Shown: piece by piece, positions 5,589-13,785 of the stretch
Numbering within the stretch: the stretch's first letter is position 1
Layout: the number at the start of each line of letters is the position of its first letter
Assembly (NCBI GenBank): GCA_964517585.1
Contig: CAZFCB010000008.1
Span: 1-37,195, forward strand
Reading direction: 5' to 3'
DNA length: 37,195 nucleotides
Origin: JAGORY01 sp964517585
GTDB taxonomy: Bacteria; Patescibacteriota; Gracilibacteria; Peribacterales; Peribacteraceae
Made by a program: the position numbers and the translations under genes
Notes under the pieces: generated by a model
Database searches by the model: none
Seen by the model: the letters and a program-made list of their open reading frames with translations, nothing else
What the model was told of the DNA's origin: nothing

Positions 5589-7991
5589 ATGCGAAAAAAC
5601 CGACTTTCCACCTTGTCTCTGACTCTGCTCGTTCTCGCGCAGATGCCCTTGAGTGCTATCGCGGCAGGAGGATGTACGGTCTCAGCGCTGGATACGGTTG
5701 CGGGTCTTGGCACACAGGTAACGATCGCAGGGTGTGCTGGTGCCAATTCGCTCTCAATCCGCGGCCCATCTGGAACAGCGTACTCACAGCAGCTATCAGT
5801 CGATGCATCGGGCAACGCCATCACTCTGATCCCGTCAAAGTACACACTGACAGCAGGCAGATACGATGTGACAACTGCAGGAGCATCCGCCAGCTTCACG
5901 GTCATCGCTGATCGTGCTGATGATGGACATTCATCATTTATAGCGTCACCAAAAAGTATTCGCGGTAACAGTCAGGATGCCGTGACCGTCACGGCAATAC
6001 TGAGAGATAAGTATGACAACCCAATAGCAGGCAGGCCAATTGCACTTATTTCTAGTCGCGCTTCGGACGAAGTAAATAGTCTTTCTGCTCAAACTGACGA
6101 GAACGGTCGGATTCTCTGGACAGTGCGTGCTTCTGAGGCAGGTACCATCACATTGATCCCCTATGACATCGTCAGTAGTAAACAACTCAAGTTTCGCGCA
6201 GAGATAGCTGTGATAGGAGGATCGGTAAGCCCTCTCCGTGCAACTCTCGCATCGTTCGGCGGTGATGGAGCTCTAGCAGCTGACATTTCCAGCGCAGTGA
6301 TTGATCATTTTGAACTATCCCTCCCTCAGAATGTCACAGAGGTAAAGTCGAACGAACTCTTTAGCATGACCGTACGTGCGATGAATGCAAATCAAGTCGT
6401 GCGTGGATACATCGGAACGCTCGTTGTTGAAAGTTCAGATCCTGATGCTGAGCTTCCAAAAAAAGGCGAAGATCCGAAGTCACCAAATGATGGACGTATT
6501 GATATGCGTAGTATCGACCAAGGCGAACGCAAGCTCTCACTCATCTTCGTCCTACGAAAGAAGGGGTTGCAAACGATTACGGTCTACGACAAGCTCGACC
6601 CTACAATCAAAGGTGTCATCACGCTGAATGTGACGCGAGCAGGAGGTATAGAAGGCGAAAGGATTATTATCAAAGATCCTACGGACAGATCTCATATCAA
6701 GGGTTCCACAGTAAAACTACAAGGCACCGCACCAAGTTTGGTCAATCTCAAAGTGAAAGGTGGTGCTGAAATAGTAGACACCGAAACAGACGCTGAAGGA
6801 ATTTTCCGTGTCGATGTCCCGCTTCACCCAGAAGATAAAGAAGTGACTCTGTTTGTGACGAGCGAAAACAATACAATGGAATCTGAGCCTGTGCACCTCA
6901 TCATCGATAATGAGCCACCTGAAATCGATACAGTTTCTCTGGATCCTCCAGAAGGAAAAACTGAAGAACCTGGAACTCTCAGCGTAAAATCTGAAGTCGG
7001 ACTCACGTCGGTTATTGCGGATTTCAACGGCACGATACTGACGCTCACAGAGACAGATGGCATCTATACATCGCCTCTCACAGCGCCGAAGGATGCCGGC
7101 ACATTCGACATCAAAATCACAGCCACGGACACAGTCGGTAATGCAACAACGATGCTGACAAAATGGACAGTGAAGCCGCGCCAGATGGCTCGTGTTTCTG
7201 GTCTCAAGGCAGAGAGTCAGCCGATGCAAGTCTCACTCCAATGGGACGCTGTCAATGGTTCGCCTGTGACCGAATATAAAATTTACATTGCCAAAGAACA
7301 TGATCCAGGAAATATCCTCTACAGCATTTCGACACAGAAATCTGTCACCTCTGCAGTGATCAAAGACCTTCCACTCGGTGAGAAATATCTGTTTTCTCTC
7401 ACGGCAGTCAGCTCTGATGGTCAAGAAAGTTCTGAGAAAAGTGACAGCGTAACTGCTTCGCCTCTCGGCATGATTTTTTCAGCAAAAACAGGTCCAGACA
7501 GTTTGCTTCTCGAATGGACGCAGCTGAAAGATATGCCTCTCGATCATTATATATTGGAATACGGGACGGAACCTGGGCAGTATCCCGAAAAGCGTACGAT
7601 CAAAGGCCAGGCAACATCATTCATGCTCAGAGATCTTTTGAATGGAGTCACGTATGAACTAAAACTCACGCCAGTAACTGTCACAGGAAAAACGATGAAT
7701 GATCTTGCAGCGTTCACACATGGCACACCAGGTGGGAGCGGCTTTTCTCCAGCATCAGCCGATCCAGTGCCACCCGATATAGATAGTCAACTCCGGCCAG
7801 GCGCTCCACGACAGCCATCTACCTATGTCCCTGATGTTCCAGGAACTCCAAGTAGCGGCATTCCATCGATGACAGCTGCGATACTCGTGCTCGCTGCAAT
7901 TGTCGGAGGATTCATGTGGAGAAGCCATCTCAAGCAACGCAAAATCACGCAAGCATTCCTGGCTCACATGCAGGAACGTTACCATTCGTAA
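5589..7991 (+). CDS. Large secreted, C-terminally membrane-anchored Ig-like/FN3 surface protein
   Basis: About 800 aa. A signal peptide (MRKNRLSTLSLTLLVLAQMP.. ending SAIAA-GG) is followed by a beta-rich region. That region holds an Ig-like segment resembling invasin-type Big_1 repeats (residues about 115-205: TVTAILRDKYDNPIAGRPIA and DENGRILWTVRASEAGTITL), a further Ig-like segment (about 370-530), and two fibronectin-III domains (about 535-720, beginning ARVSGLKAESQPMQVSLQWD and GMIFSAKTGPDSLLLEWTQ). A Pro-rich linker and one transmembrane helix (TAAILVLAAIVGGFMW) with a basic tail end the protein. The outside-facing domains suggest a role in adhesion or envelope structure. The PfkB gene follows after 5 bp. 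ATG 5589, not ATG 5577, is chosen because 5577 lies inside the -10. Confidence 0.85.
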   Translation: MRKNRLSTLSLTLLVLAQMPLSAIAAGGCTVSALDTVAGLGTQVTIAGCAGANSLSIRGPSGTAYSQQLSVDASGNAITLIPSKYTLTAGRYDVTTAGASASFTVIADRADDGHSSFIASPKSIRGNSQDAVTVTAILRDKYDNPIAGRPIALISSRASDEVNSLSAQTDENGRILWTVRASEAGTITLIPYDIVSSKQLKFRAEIAVIGGSVSPLRATLASFGGDGALAADISSAVIDHFELSLPQNVTEVKSNELFSMTVRAMNANQVVRGYIGTLVVESSDPDAELPKKGEDPKSPNDGRIDMRSIDQGERKLSLIFVLRKKGLQTITVYDKLDPTIKGVITLNVTRAGGIEGERIIIKDPTDRSHIKGSTVKLQGTAPSLVNLKVKGGAEIVDTETDAEGIFRVDVPLHPEDKEVTLFVTSENNTMESEPVHLIIDNEPPEIDTVSLDPPEGKTEEPGTLSVKSEVGLTSVIADFNGTILTLTETDGIYTSPLTAPKDAGTFDIKITATDTVGNATTMLTKWTVKPRQMARVSGLKAESQPMQVSLQWDAVNGSPVTEYKIYIAKEHDPGNILYSISTQKSVTSAVIKDLPLGEKYLFSLTAVSSDGQESSEKSDSVTASPLGMIFSAKTGPDSLLLEWTQLKDMPLDHYILEYGTEPGQYPEKRTIKGQATSFMLRDLLNGVTYELKLTPVTVTGKTMNDLAAFTHGTPGGSGFSPASADPVPPDIDSQLRPGAPRQPSTYVPDVPGTPSSGIPSMTAAILVLAAIVGGFMWRSHLKQRKITQAFLAHMQERYHS

Positions 7992-7996
7992 GTACT

Positions 7997-8998
7997 ATGG
8001 GTACCAAACACTCACACCAAAAAACGTCTCTCTCCATCGGTGGAGCAACGTACGATCTTTTTCTAACGATGGATGCAAGTGCCAAGAAACAGGAAGACAA
8101 TATCGTACTTGCCGCAGGCGGAAAGTTACGCATTGAACGCGTCATCGAAACATGCGGAGGAGGAGCCTGCAATACTTCTATTGGGCTCTCGCGATTAGGA
8201 CTTACGGCAGGATTTTGTGGATGTGTTGGCTCTGATCAATGGGGAGAAAAACTCCTCGCGACTATGAAGAAAGAAGGTGTCGATACAACGTCCGCCACTG
8301 TCGTGGAGGATGAGACGAGCAGCTTTTCCATTATCCTTTCTCTCCCGAGTGGCGAACGAACGATTCTGTATACGCCGGGTGTGAACGAACATCTCCATGA
8401 TGTGACCTTCGATATCGCAGCGACGAACAAAGCCGACGTCGTGTATCTCAATCACCTCTGTGATACATCCTGCATGATTGAAGATGACATCATCCGAGCG
8501 ATTGTCGACAGTTCCCACGTTCACCTCACGTGGAATCCCGGTGGTTGCCAAATTGATGCTGGCATCAACGCTCCAGATAAAAAGGCTCTCCTCGCAGTGA
8601 CTGACCTTTTACTCTTGAACAAAGAGGAAGCACTACGATTCACTCAATCAGAAACCGTAGAGCACGCTCTCAACATTCTCAGCAAGATGGGAGCGAAACA
8701 TATCTGCATCACAGACGGTAAGCATGGAACGCTCGCAACAGACGGCGTAAAGACGTATCGATGTCCGGTGCTACACGACGTCACTGTCATCGATACAACA
8801 GGTGCTGGGGATGCATTCGGCACCGGTGCAACATGGGCACTTTCTGCCGGTGAATCGTTGCCAACAGCGCTCCAAGCTGGTACACTAAACGCTGCAAGTG
8901 TCGTCGGTGCCATTGGCGCCCAAGCGGGACTGCTCACAGAACATCAAATGCGCGACCGGCTCAACCGTCATCCGCTTTCTGTCTCCGAAATTTCCTGA
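7997..8998 (+). CDS. PfkB-family carbohydrate/nucleoside kinase
   Basis: An ATP-dependent kinase of the ribokinase superfamily, 333 aa. The N-terminal SIGGATYDLFL and ETCGGGACNTSIGLSRLG (about 51-68) form the substrate-binding signature. SGERTILYTPG lies mid-protein, and DTTGAGDAFGTG (about 266-277) is the PfkB signature 2 with catalytic Asp272 and the anion hole. The substrate (sugar, nucleoside or sugar phosphate) cannot be told from motifs. ATG 7997 begins 5 bp after the stop of the surface protein gene; the longer frame from 7916 would overlap it. Likely in one transcript with the gene before it. Confidence 0.93.
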   Translation: MGTKHSHQKTSLSIGGATYDLFLTMDASAKKQEDNIVLAAGGKLRIERVIETCGGGACNTSIGLSRLGLTAGFCGCVGSDQWGEKLLATMKKEGVDTTSATVVEDETSSFSIILSLPSGERTILYTPGVNEHLHDVTFDIAATNKADVVYLNHLCDTSCMIEDDIIRAIVDSSHVHLTWNPGGCQIDAGINAPDKKALLAVTDLLLLNKEEALRFTQSETVEHALNILSKMGAKHICITDGKHGTLATDGVKTYRCPVLHDVTVIDTTGAGDAFGTGATWALSAGESLPTALQAGTLNAASVVGAIGAQAGLLTEHQMRDRLNRHPLSVSEIS

Positions 8999-9030
8999 CG
9001 ATCACTTCTCTTCATATCCCAACCAACCCC

Positions 9031-9687
9031 ATGTCCGACGACAAACTTCTCTCTATTCAGGAATTGATCGATGCAGCCATGTCAGCTCTCAAAACTGCTG
9101 ATAGCATGCTTCGAGAGCTCACCGGTGTGACAAATACGTCACGTGAGAGATTTTCATCGAAAGCAAGCTCGCTCGGTATGGGCGCATACGCAGGAGCTGC
9201 CGACAAAGTGGTCGAAGGTATTTTTGATGGTCAAAACATGATCGACTCATTAGGTCAGGCCTATCCGATTCCTGCAAACTACGCGTCCAAGAGTAAGTTA
9301 GTGGAAGGTGACGGCATGAAACTTACTATTACGGAAGAAGGTAAATTTATTTACAAACAGATTGCCCCGATCGATCGTCGGACAGTGATTGGTGTGCTGA
9401 TTCAGGAAGATGGACAGTACAAAGTTTTGAGTGAGGGCAAGGCTTACCGCATTCTTCTCGCATCTATTACGTTCTATCGTGCAGAAGTTGGCGATCAAGT
9501 AACCATACTCATTCCGAAGTCTGATAAAGCAAATTGGGGCGCTATCGAAGCTGTCATCCCCCGTCATCTTTCTGAGGCAGCAGCAAAAGCTGCGACTCTC
9601 AGTGATGATGAGCCAAGCCCCGCACGCAAGACGATTCGCAAGAAGAAGAGTGACGATGGCGAGTTGAGTCCGGTGACGGAAGAATGA
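9031..9687 (+). CDS. Conserved hypothetical protein (CPR-type)
   Basis: 218 aa, soluble, no signal peptide. The N-terminal 45 residues are helical (ELIDAAMSALKTADSMLREL). A middle beta-rich region carries NYASKSKLVEGDGMKLTI, GKFIYKQIAPIDRRTVIG, YKVLSEGKAYRILLASITF and GDQVTILIP..NWGAIEAVIP. The tail is charged and low-complexity (ARKTIRKKKSDDGELSP). I believe proteins with the KSKLVEGD..FIYKQI..LLAS pattern recur in Patescibacteria as unnamed families, from memory rather than a search. The leader (CCCAACCAACCCC before ATG) has no Shine-Dalgarno sequence. No function proposed. Confidence 0.8.
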   Translation: MSDDKLLSIQELIDAAMSALKTADSMLRELTGVTNTSRERFSSKASSLGMGAYAGAADKVVEGIFDGQNMIDSLGQAYPIPANYASKSKLVEGDGMKLTITEEGKFIYKQIAPIDRRTVIGVLIQEDGQYKVLSEGKAYRILLASITFYRAEVGDQVTILIPKSDKANWGAIEAVIPRHLSEAAAKAATLSDDEPSPARKTIRKKKSDDGELSPVTEE

Positions 9688-9828
9688 AAAAAGATGAAAA
9701 GGATGTAAAAGAGTGAAAGGAAGTAAAGAATTCGATCTTTTCTATCCTTTATTTCTTTTCAGTCCTTTCAATCTGTTTGGACTGCTTTGGCAATCTTTTC
9801 GACTCGCGAGCTATGATAATCTTGCTCC

Positions 9829-11166
9829 ATGAAGATCCCTCCTCGCATCTACCTCCCTCTCTTCCTCGCACTCGCTATCGGCGTTGCGGTTGGTGGGCTC
9901 TTTTTATGGGAAATACATCGATCAGTCGCAATAATAGAAGGTTCGTTCAAAGTCGGAGGAACTACATCGTTATTCCGGAAAATCATTCCTGGAAACACGC
10001 GGACAACTCCCGATAGCGCTATGCAATCGGAGGCGCTGATGAAACTTCGACAAGGTGAAATACTTGAATTGAAAGGAGAATGGCGACTAGCACAAGAGAG
10101 GTATGCAGGTAGCGTGGAATCTGGAGGTGGAACACCGGCATTGAAAAGACTTGCCTCTATCCAGCTACAACGTCGTGAATACGATGGTGCACGTGTGACA
10201 ATCGACAAACTAAAGCTTGAGAATAAAGATTCAAACGATGTCATACTTCTGGAAGGTATTGTAGCGCTGCGCAAACAAGAACTATCGACTGCGGTATCCA
10301 TCTTCAATCGAAAGCCTGACACACCACAGTCTCTCTATGGCCTGTCGCTCGTCTCGCTCGTGAAAGGTGACCACGATGCAGCGAAACAATATCTGACACG
10401 AGCATCCGAAAGTTCAGAACCTGCTATTCGTGGCACTGCTGCAGTGATTCTAGAAGCATATAACGAATTTGCCCTGTTCCCTCAAGGGCAACCAACGCAT
10501 CTTGCGACACTTCTCGCTCGTTCGCTCGCACAAGTCAACGAGTGTGAAACGGCACTGACACTCGTGACAACAGTGGTCGCAGCTGAACCACGGTACCGAG
10601 ACGCGTGGATTGTAAAAGGGTTCTGTGAATTCACAACAGAACGAACGAAAGAGTCACTGACGTCTCTGGAGCAGGCATACTCGCTTGATCCGGAAAAACC
10701 CGAGATCCAATATTTCCTCGCACGCACACACGCTGCGCTTGGTGACCCACAGAACGCAGTCACGTTTCTACAATATTCAATCCTCAATGGATTCCAGCCC
10801 GAACGTGATGCTAGAGAACTACTTGCGGACTACGCATTGGAACTCGGGAATACTGACCTTGCACTGGAACAATTCAAGCTCATAGCAGAAGGAAAAGATG
10901 GAGACCTAGAAACGTATAAACGCTACATCGATCTTGCGATCAGCGCTCCAAATCATGGAGTTGAGGCACTCTCTATTGCGAAAACTGCACTGCAGAGATA
11001 TCCCGATGACGCAGTGGCCCTCACACTCGCGAGCAAAGCAGCACTTGCAGCCGGACTTCCTGCAGAGGCAGAAAAATATATCCAGTCTGCCCTCAAGATC
11101 AATCCGAAGAGTAGAGAGGCTGCAGAAGTGCAGGAAGCTATTAAGAAGGCGGGGGAAGCGAAATGA
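9829..11166 (+). CDS. Membrane-anchored TPR-repeat protein
   Basis: 445 aa with one N-terminal transmembrane helix (IYLPLFLALAIGVAVGGLFLW, about residues 5-25) and then TPR-like helical repeats to the end. Examples are QGEILELKGEWRLAQERYAG, SLEQAYSLDPEKPEIQYFLA, DPQNAVTFLQYSILNG and AEKYIQSALKINPKSREAAE; the last two Pro-ended units fit the TPR consensus well. TPRs are protein-binding scaffolds, and the anchor places them on a membrane face. Its -10 (TATGAT 9812-9817, with TTGGCA 9787-9792 upstream) puts transcription start near 9824, so the message is almost leaderless. No enzymatic domain seen. Confidence 0.85.
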   Translation: MKIPPRIYLPLFLALAIGVAVGGLFLWEIHRSVAIIEGSFKVGGTTSLFRKIIPGNTRTTPDSAMQSEALMKLRQGEILELKGEWRLAQERYAGSVESGGGTPALKRLASIQLQRREYDGARVTIDKLKLENKDSNDVILLEGIVALRKQELSTAVSIFNRKPDTPQSLYGLSLVSLVKGDHDAAKQYLTRASESSEPAIRGTAAVILEAYNEFALFPQGQPTHLATLLARSLAQVNECETALTLVTTVVAAEPRYRDAWIVKGFCEFTTERTKESLTSLEQAYSLDPEKPEIQYFLARTHAALGDPQNAVTFLQYSILNGFQPERDARELLADYALELGNTDLALEQFKLIAEGKDGDLETYKRYIDLAISAPNHGVEALSIAKTALQRYPDDAVALTLASKAALAAGLPAEAEKYIQSALKINPKSREAAEVQEAIKKAGEAK

Positions 11167-11195
11167 GTCGCTACGGATGGGAAGTACCGACTAGG

Positions 11196-11232
11196 TCCTC
11201 ACCCCCGTCCCCTCTCCTTGCAGGAGAGGGGT
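11196..11232 (-). repeat. Palindromic repeat, CCCCTCTCC family, copy A
   Basis: Stem CCCCTCTCC/GGAGAGGGG (11209-11217 / 11223-11231) with a GGGGGTGAGGA tail on the minus strand. Apart from two bases (AC versus TT) its minus strand is identical to the copy inside valS (29932-29967). It lies just upstream of the DUF559 gene, pointing opposite to copy C downstream. Confidence 0.9.
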
Positions 11233-11254
11233 GCGCTGCTTAGAATCAAAGACT

Positions 11255-11635
11255 ATGGATGCGAAAGAATCTCTTCGGCACAGGGAAAAGTTGAAATTCA
11301 AAAGAACTCTGCGCCAGAATCTGACGCCAGCAGAACAAATTCTGTGGCAAGAATTACGAAATAGAAAGCTACGCGGAACAAAGTGGAGACGACAAGAAAA
11401 CATTGACCAATTCATCGCAGATTTTCTGTGCAAAGAACACAAGTTGATTGTGGAAGTAGATGGCGGGATTCATGAACTACAGCAAGAATACGACCGTCTA
11501 CGAACGATAACCATCAACGTACATGGATACCGTGTTCTTCGTTTTCACAACGAAGAAATTCTGGAAAATATCTCACACGTTTTGTATAAGATTTCTGAGG
11601 AAATCACTCATGCTCTTGAAACTCGTAAAACGTAA
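11255..11635 (+). CDS. DUF559 endonuclease-like protein
   Basis: 126 aa, a full DUF559 domain related to Vsr-type (very-short-patch) PD-(D/E)xK nucleases. It shows TPAEQILWQELRNRKLRGTK, then WRRQENIDQFIADF (catalytic Asp), then LIVEVDGGIH (E-x-D core) and HGYRVLRFHNEEIL. Such proteins are widespread small orphans whose substrate is unknown. ATG 11255 is chosen because the domain begins just after it. The gene is bracketed by inverted copies of the CCCCTCTCC palindrome (22 bp before, 2 bp after) and followed by a strong hairpin terminator. Together these look like a self-contained cassette. Confidence 0.88.
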   Translation: MDAKESLRHREKLKFKRTLRQNLTPAEQILWQELRNRKLRGTKWRRQENIDQFIADFLCKEHKLIVEVDGGIHELQQEYDRLRTITINVHGYRVLRFHNEEILENISHVLYKISEEITHALETRKT

Positions 11636-11637
11636 GT

Positions 11638-11680
11638 CACCCCCTCTCATGCATAAGGAGAGGGGGCTGGGGGGTGAGGA
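11638..11680 (+). repeat. Palindromic repeat, CCCCTCTCC family, copy C
   Basis: Begins 2 bp after the DUF559 stop codon: CCCCCTCTC (11640-11648) pairs with GAGAGGGGG, followed by CTGGGGGGTGAGGA. It is in the opposite orientation to copy A, with a different loop (ATGCATAAG). Confidence 0.85.
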
Positions 11681-11693
11681 TCGAAATATAAAC

Positions 11694-11717
11694 AAAAAGA
11701 CCATTGCTGGTCTTTTT
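11694..11717. terminator. Strong bidirectional hairpin terminator
   Basis: A perfect 10-bp stem AAAAAGACCA/TGGTCTTTTT with a 4-nt loop, giving a T run at the 3' side on either strand. It closes the DUF559 cassette. Confidence 0.85.
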
Positions 11718-11756
11718 GTATTTGTTTTCGCCTCCTCGGCTATCAACGAATGAATT

Positions 11757-12031
11757 GTAGAAAACTTTCGCTGAGCCTTCGTGCGGAGGGAATACATGGG
11801 GGAGGAGCCCCGTATAACTCTACCTTGCTAGGGTCTCTTATTTCTCCTCGTGACCAGACGAAGTCCCCGGACCGGTTCGTCACGCGGTGCTAAAAGCTCC
11901 GGGAGAACACTGGGGAGAAAGGTGGCACCCCCTAGAACTCACTCATATCCAAAGGGCGTCATCGCAGAGTAGAGAGGGTGGCAACCGTGTTGGCAGTGTT
12001 CTTAAGCGCGACGGGCACTACCCTCTCTAGT
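11757..12031 (+). ncRNA. Candidate structured RNA of unknown class
   Basis: No credible ORF is present, but pairing is dense. A hairpin ATAC-AT-GGGG / CCCC-GTAT lies at about 11792-11815. GACGAA/TTCGTC lies around 11867-11882. A long-range 9-10-bp helix joins AGAACACTG (about 11904-11913) and CAGTGTTCT (about 11993-12002), and a 10-bp closing stem TAGAGAGGGT/ACCCTCTCTA lies at about 11970-12029. The strand is not certain. I looked for RNase P (GAGGAAAGTCC), tmRNA (tRNA-like end), SRP and T-box signatures and found no convincing match; GGTGGCACC near 11921 recalls a T-box only weakly. It follows the DUF559 terminator. Confidence 0.4.
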
Positions 12032-12047
12032 GAAGTAGTTAAGTATT

Positions 12048-12320
12048 TGGTAGTACGTAGTAAGGAATTATTCTTACTTCTTACTACTCGTCGGTGGTGT
12101 GAATGATCATGTGTATGTGGGTGCCGGGCGCCTGCCTGCCGGCAGGCAGGTCCGCGGCTGTGTGTCTTTGTTTTCTGTGTGTGATCTCTTTTAAATTTGA
12201 AAGAAATCATGCCATTGTAATCCCGCTAAGAATTTACGCAAGTTCTTGCACTGGAAGTTTTAAGAGAATATGTTGTTGTATAAAAGATGTATTCGACAAC
12301 TCCCCTGCTATAGTGCACCT
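12048..12320. other. Gene-free stretch with hairpins
   Basis: Continues the gene-free region up to the next start codon. It contains an inverted repeat GTAGTAA/TTACTAC around 12056-12087, the 20-bp palindrome at 12131-12150, and an AT-rich stretch with TATAGT (12309-12314) directly before ATG 12321. Nothing else supported. Confidence 0.6.
12131..12150. repeat. Perfect 20-bp palindrome, CCTGCC-GGCAGG family
   Basis: CCTGCCTGCC/GGCAGGCAGG. The same core (CCTGCCGGC) occurs at each junction of the 90-bp repeat near purP (3381-3389, 3571-3579). It looks like a dispersed palindromic repeat. Confidence 0.85.
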
Positions 12321-13706
12321 ATGATTCTACGTTCCTTGCACCGCTTTCGGATTGTGACACTCATCACAATAGGTATAGCGATCGCACTCGCTGCTATCGT
12401 AGGCATCGCTCTCAATCTGACAGTTGATCCAAAAACACTACATCTTTCAGATCGCATCAATCCGACGGCAACTGTTCTCTACATTTCGACAACGGATCGT
12501 GCAACGCTGTTTACGACACTCAATCGCTTCGATGCCCTGCTCGGTGACAAAAAGCCCTCACCAACAGATTTTGCGAATGCTGATCGCTACGAATTTGCCA
12601 TCGTACAATCAGGATCTGGCAATCTCTCATGGATGTTCTATGGTCACAATATCCAAGCACGGAATCATGTAACGGTACTCTCAGAAAATAATCCGTCGCT
12701 CTTTCTGCCGCTCAAGGAACGCCGGAAGTCCTTGTCATTCACTCCGCTCTTTACTGAGGCAGGAGAATCCGAAAAATCACTAGTGTGGTTTCGCACTGCA
12801 TTTTTTCCCCTACCCGAGATCGAGAGTGCAACCATTGTGCAAGCTCTCCTTGCTCCATATTCAGTAGGGATCATTTTCTTCGATACGTCAGATCAGGGCC
12901 AACTGTTGCTTCTGTCAGAGATAACAACGATGAAAGGGGGTAGCATTGAAAGAAGTGATACGGATGATGCCCCATTCGACCTCTCGCTTGGGAACACAAA
13001 GACTCTCATCGATTCTTTTGTCACAGCCTTGCAAGAGAAGGATGCAGAACTTCTCGATGGACTTGCTGGCATTTTAAAAGCACGCATGAAAAAATTTACC
13101 GGGTTGAGTGATCTGCAAAAAATTCGCTCTGATCTCTTCTCCGGACCACTCAATATCACACTAAGAAATGGCATCGGTACAGAGGTACTCTTCAGCATTT
13201 CAGGTACGGCGAGCCAGGAGAAAGTCATTGGATCGTGGATACACGCTATTGCTTCAATGAACATGGAAGGCACGATGCGACACATGGATTTCTTCAAGAA
13301 GGAATTCACGCGAACGGACATCGTAGCTGACGAAACACAAGGGCTTCAAACCCTAGAGGAATATAAAGGTTGGTCGATGACGCAGATTGGCGGAAGCGGT
13401 AGTGATCTATCCATTGTCGCTGCAACAGCAGGACGTCGGTACGTACTCGGAAGTAACCAAGAATTAGTGAAACAGGTCATTGATGGATATGGCACATCTC
13501 AAAGCTCAGCTCTCGCAGCAGGGACGATGGACATTCCATGGTTTACGAAACAGGCCGAAGATCAACTCCCCTTCTTGATTCCACTACGTCCTACGATGGA
13601 ATCTCTCTTCGGTACGTCTGGATCTCGGCTCTCTTGGCACATCGCTCCCATCACGCGTGGCATTCGTATCGATTGGTCGCTCACACGATTTGCACCAGGA
13701 CGTTAG
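12321..13706 (+). CDS. Membrane-anchored protein of unknown function
   Basis: 461 aa. The N-terminus MILRSLHRFRIVTLITIGIA continues into one long hydrophobic helix to about residue 34. The rest is soluble and mixed alpha/beta: NPTATVLYISTTDRATLFTT, then NADRYEFAIVQSGSGNLSWM, and an extracytoplasmic-looking C-terminal half with TRGIRIDWSL near the end. The layout recalls DUF3352-type substrate-binding-like proteins, but I am not sure. ATG 12321 is chosen because TATAGT (12309-12314) would start transcription at or next to it; an upstream in-frame ATG at 12270 lies before that promoter. SecF follows after 79 bp. Confidence 0.75.
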   Translation: MILRSLHRFRIVTLITIGIAIALAAIVGIALNLTVDPKTLHLSDRINPTATVLYISTTDRATLFTTLNRFDALLGDKKPSPTDFANADRYEFAIVQSGSGNLSWMFYGHNIQARNHVTVLSENNPSLFLPLKERRKSLSFTPLFTEAGESEKSLVWFRTAFFPLPEIESATIVQALLAPYSVGIIFFDTSDQGQLLLLSEITTMKGGSIERSDTDDAPFDLSLGNTKTLIDSFVTALQEKDAELLDGLAGILKARMKKFTGLSDLQKIRSDLFSGPLNITLRNGIGTEVLFSISGTASQEKVIGSWIHAIASMNMEGTMRHMDFFKKEFTRTDIVADETQGLQTLEEYKGWSMTQIGGSGSDLSIVAATAGRRYVLGSNQELVKQVIDGYGTSQSSALAAGTMDIPWFTKQAEDQLPFLIPLRPTMESLFGTSGSRLSWHIAPITRGIRIDWSLTRFAPGR

Positions 13707-13785
13707 TCGATCAACTGCCAACAGAGACGTCCGATGTTGACGACTAGTAAATTGTCTTTGTCCCCGCTACCCTTTGTCCCACACT

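Noticed and set aside
9688..9790. Purine/pyrimidine-rich stretch after 9687 as a gene or ncRNA
   Set aside because: It has weak mirror-like and inverted matches (TGAAAGGA/TCCTTTCA) but no stable stem, terminator tract or ORF.
11910..12031. T-box riboswitch
   Set aside because: GGTGGCACC and GGGTGGCAACCGTG resemble the T-box, but no specifier stem, terminator or aminoacyl-tRNA synthetase gene follows; the next gene is an unknown membrane protein 290 bp away.
11757..12031. RNase P RNA, tmRNA or SRP RNA
   Set aside because: I looked for GAGGAAAGTCC with ACAGAA, a tRNA-like CCA end, and the SRP GGAAGG/GCAGCC loop on both strands; none is present.
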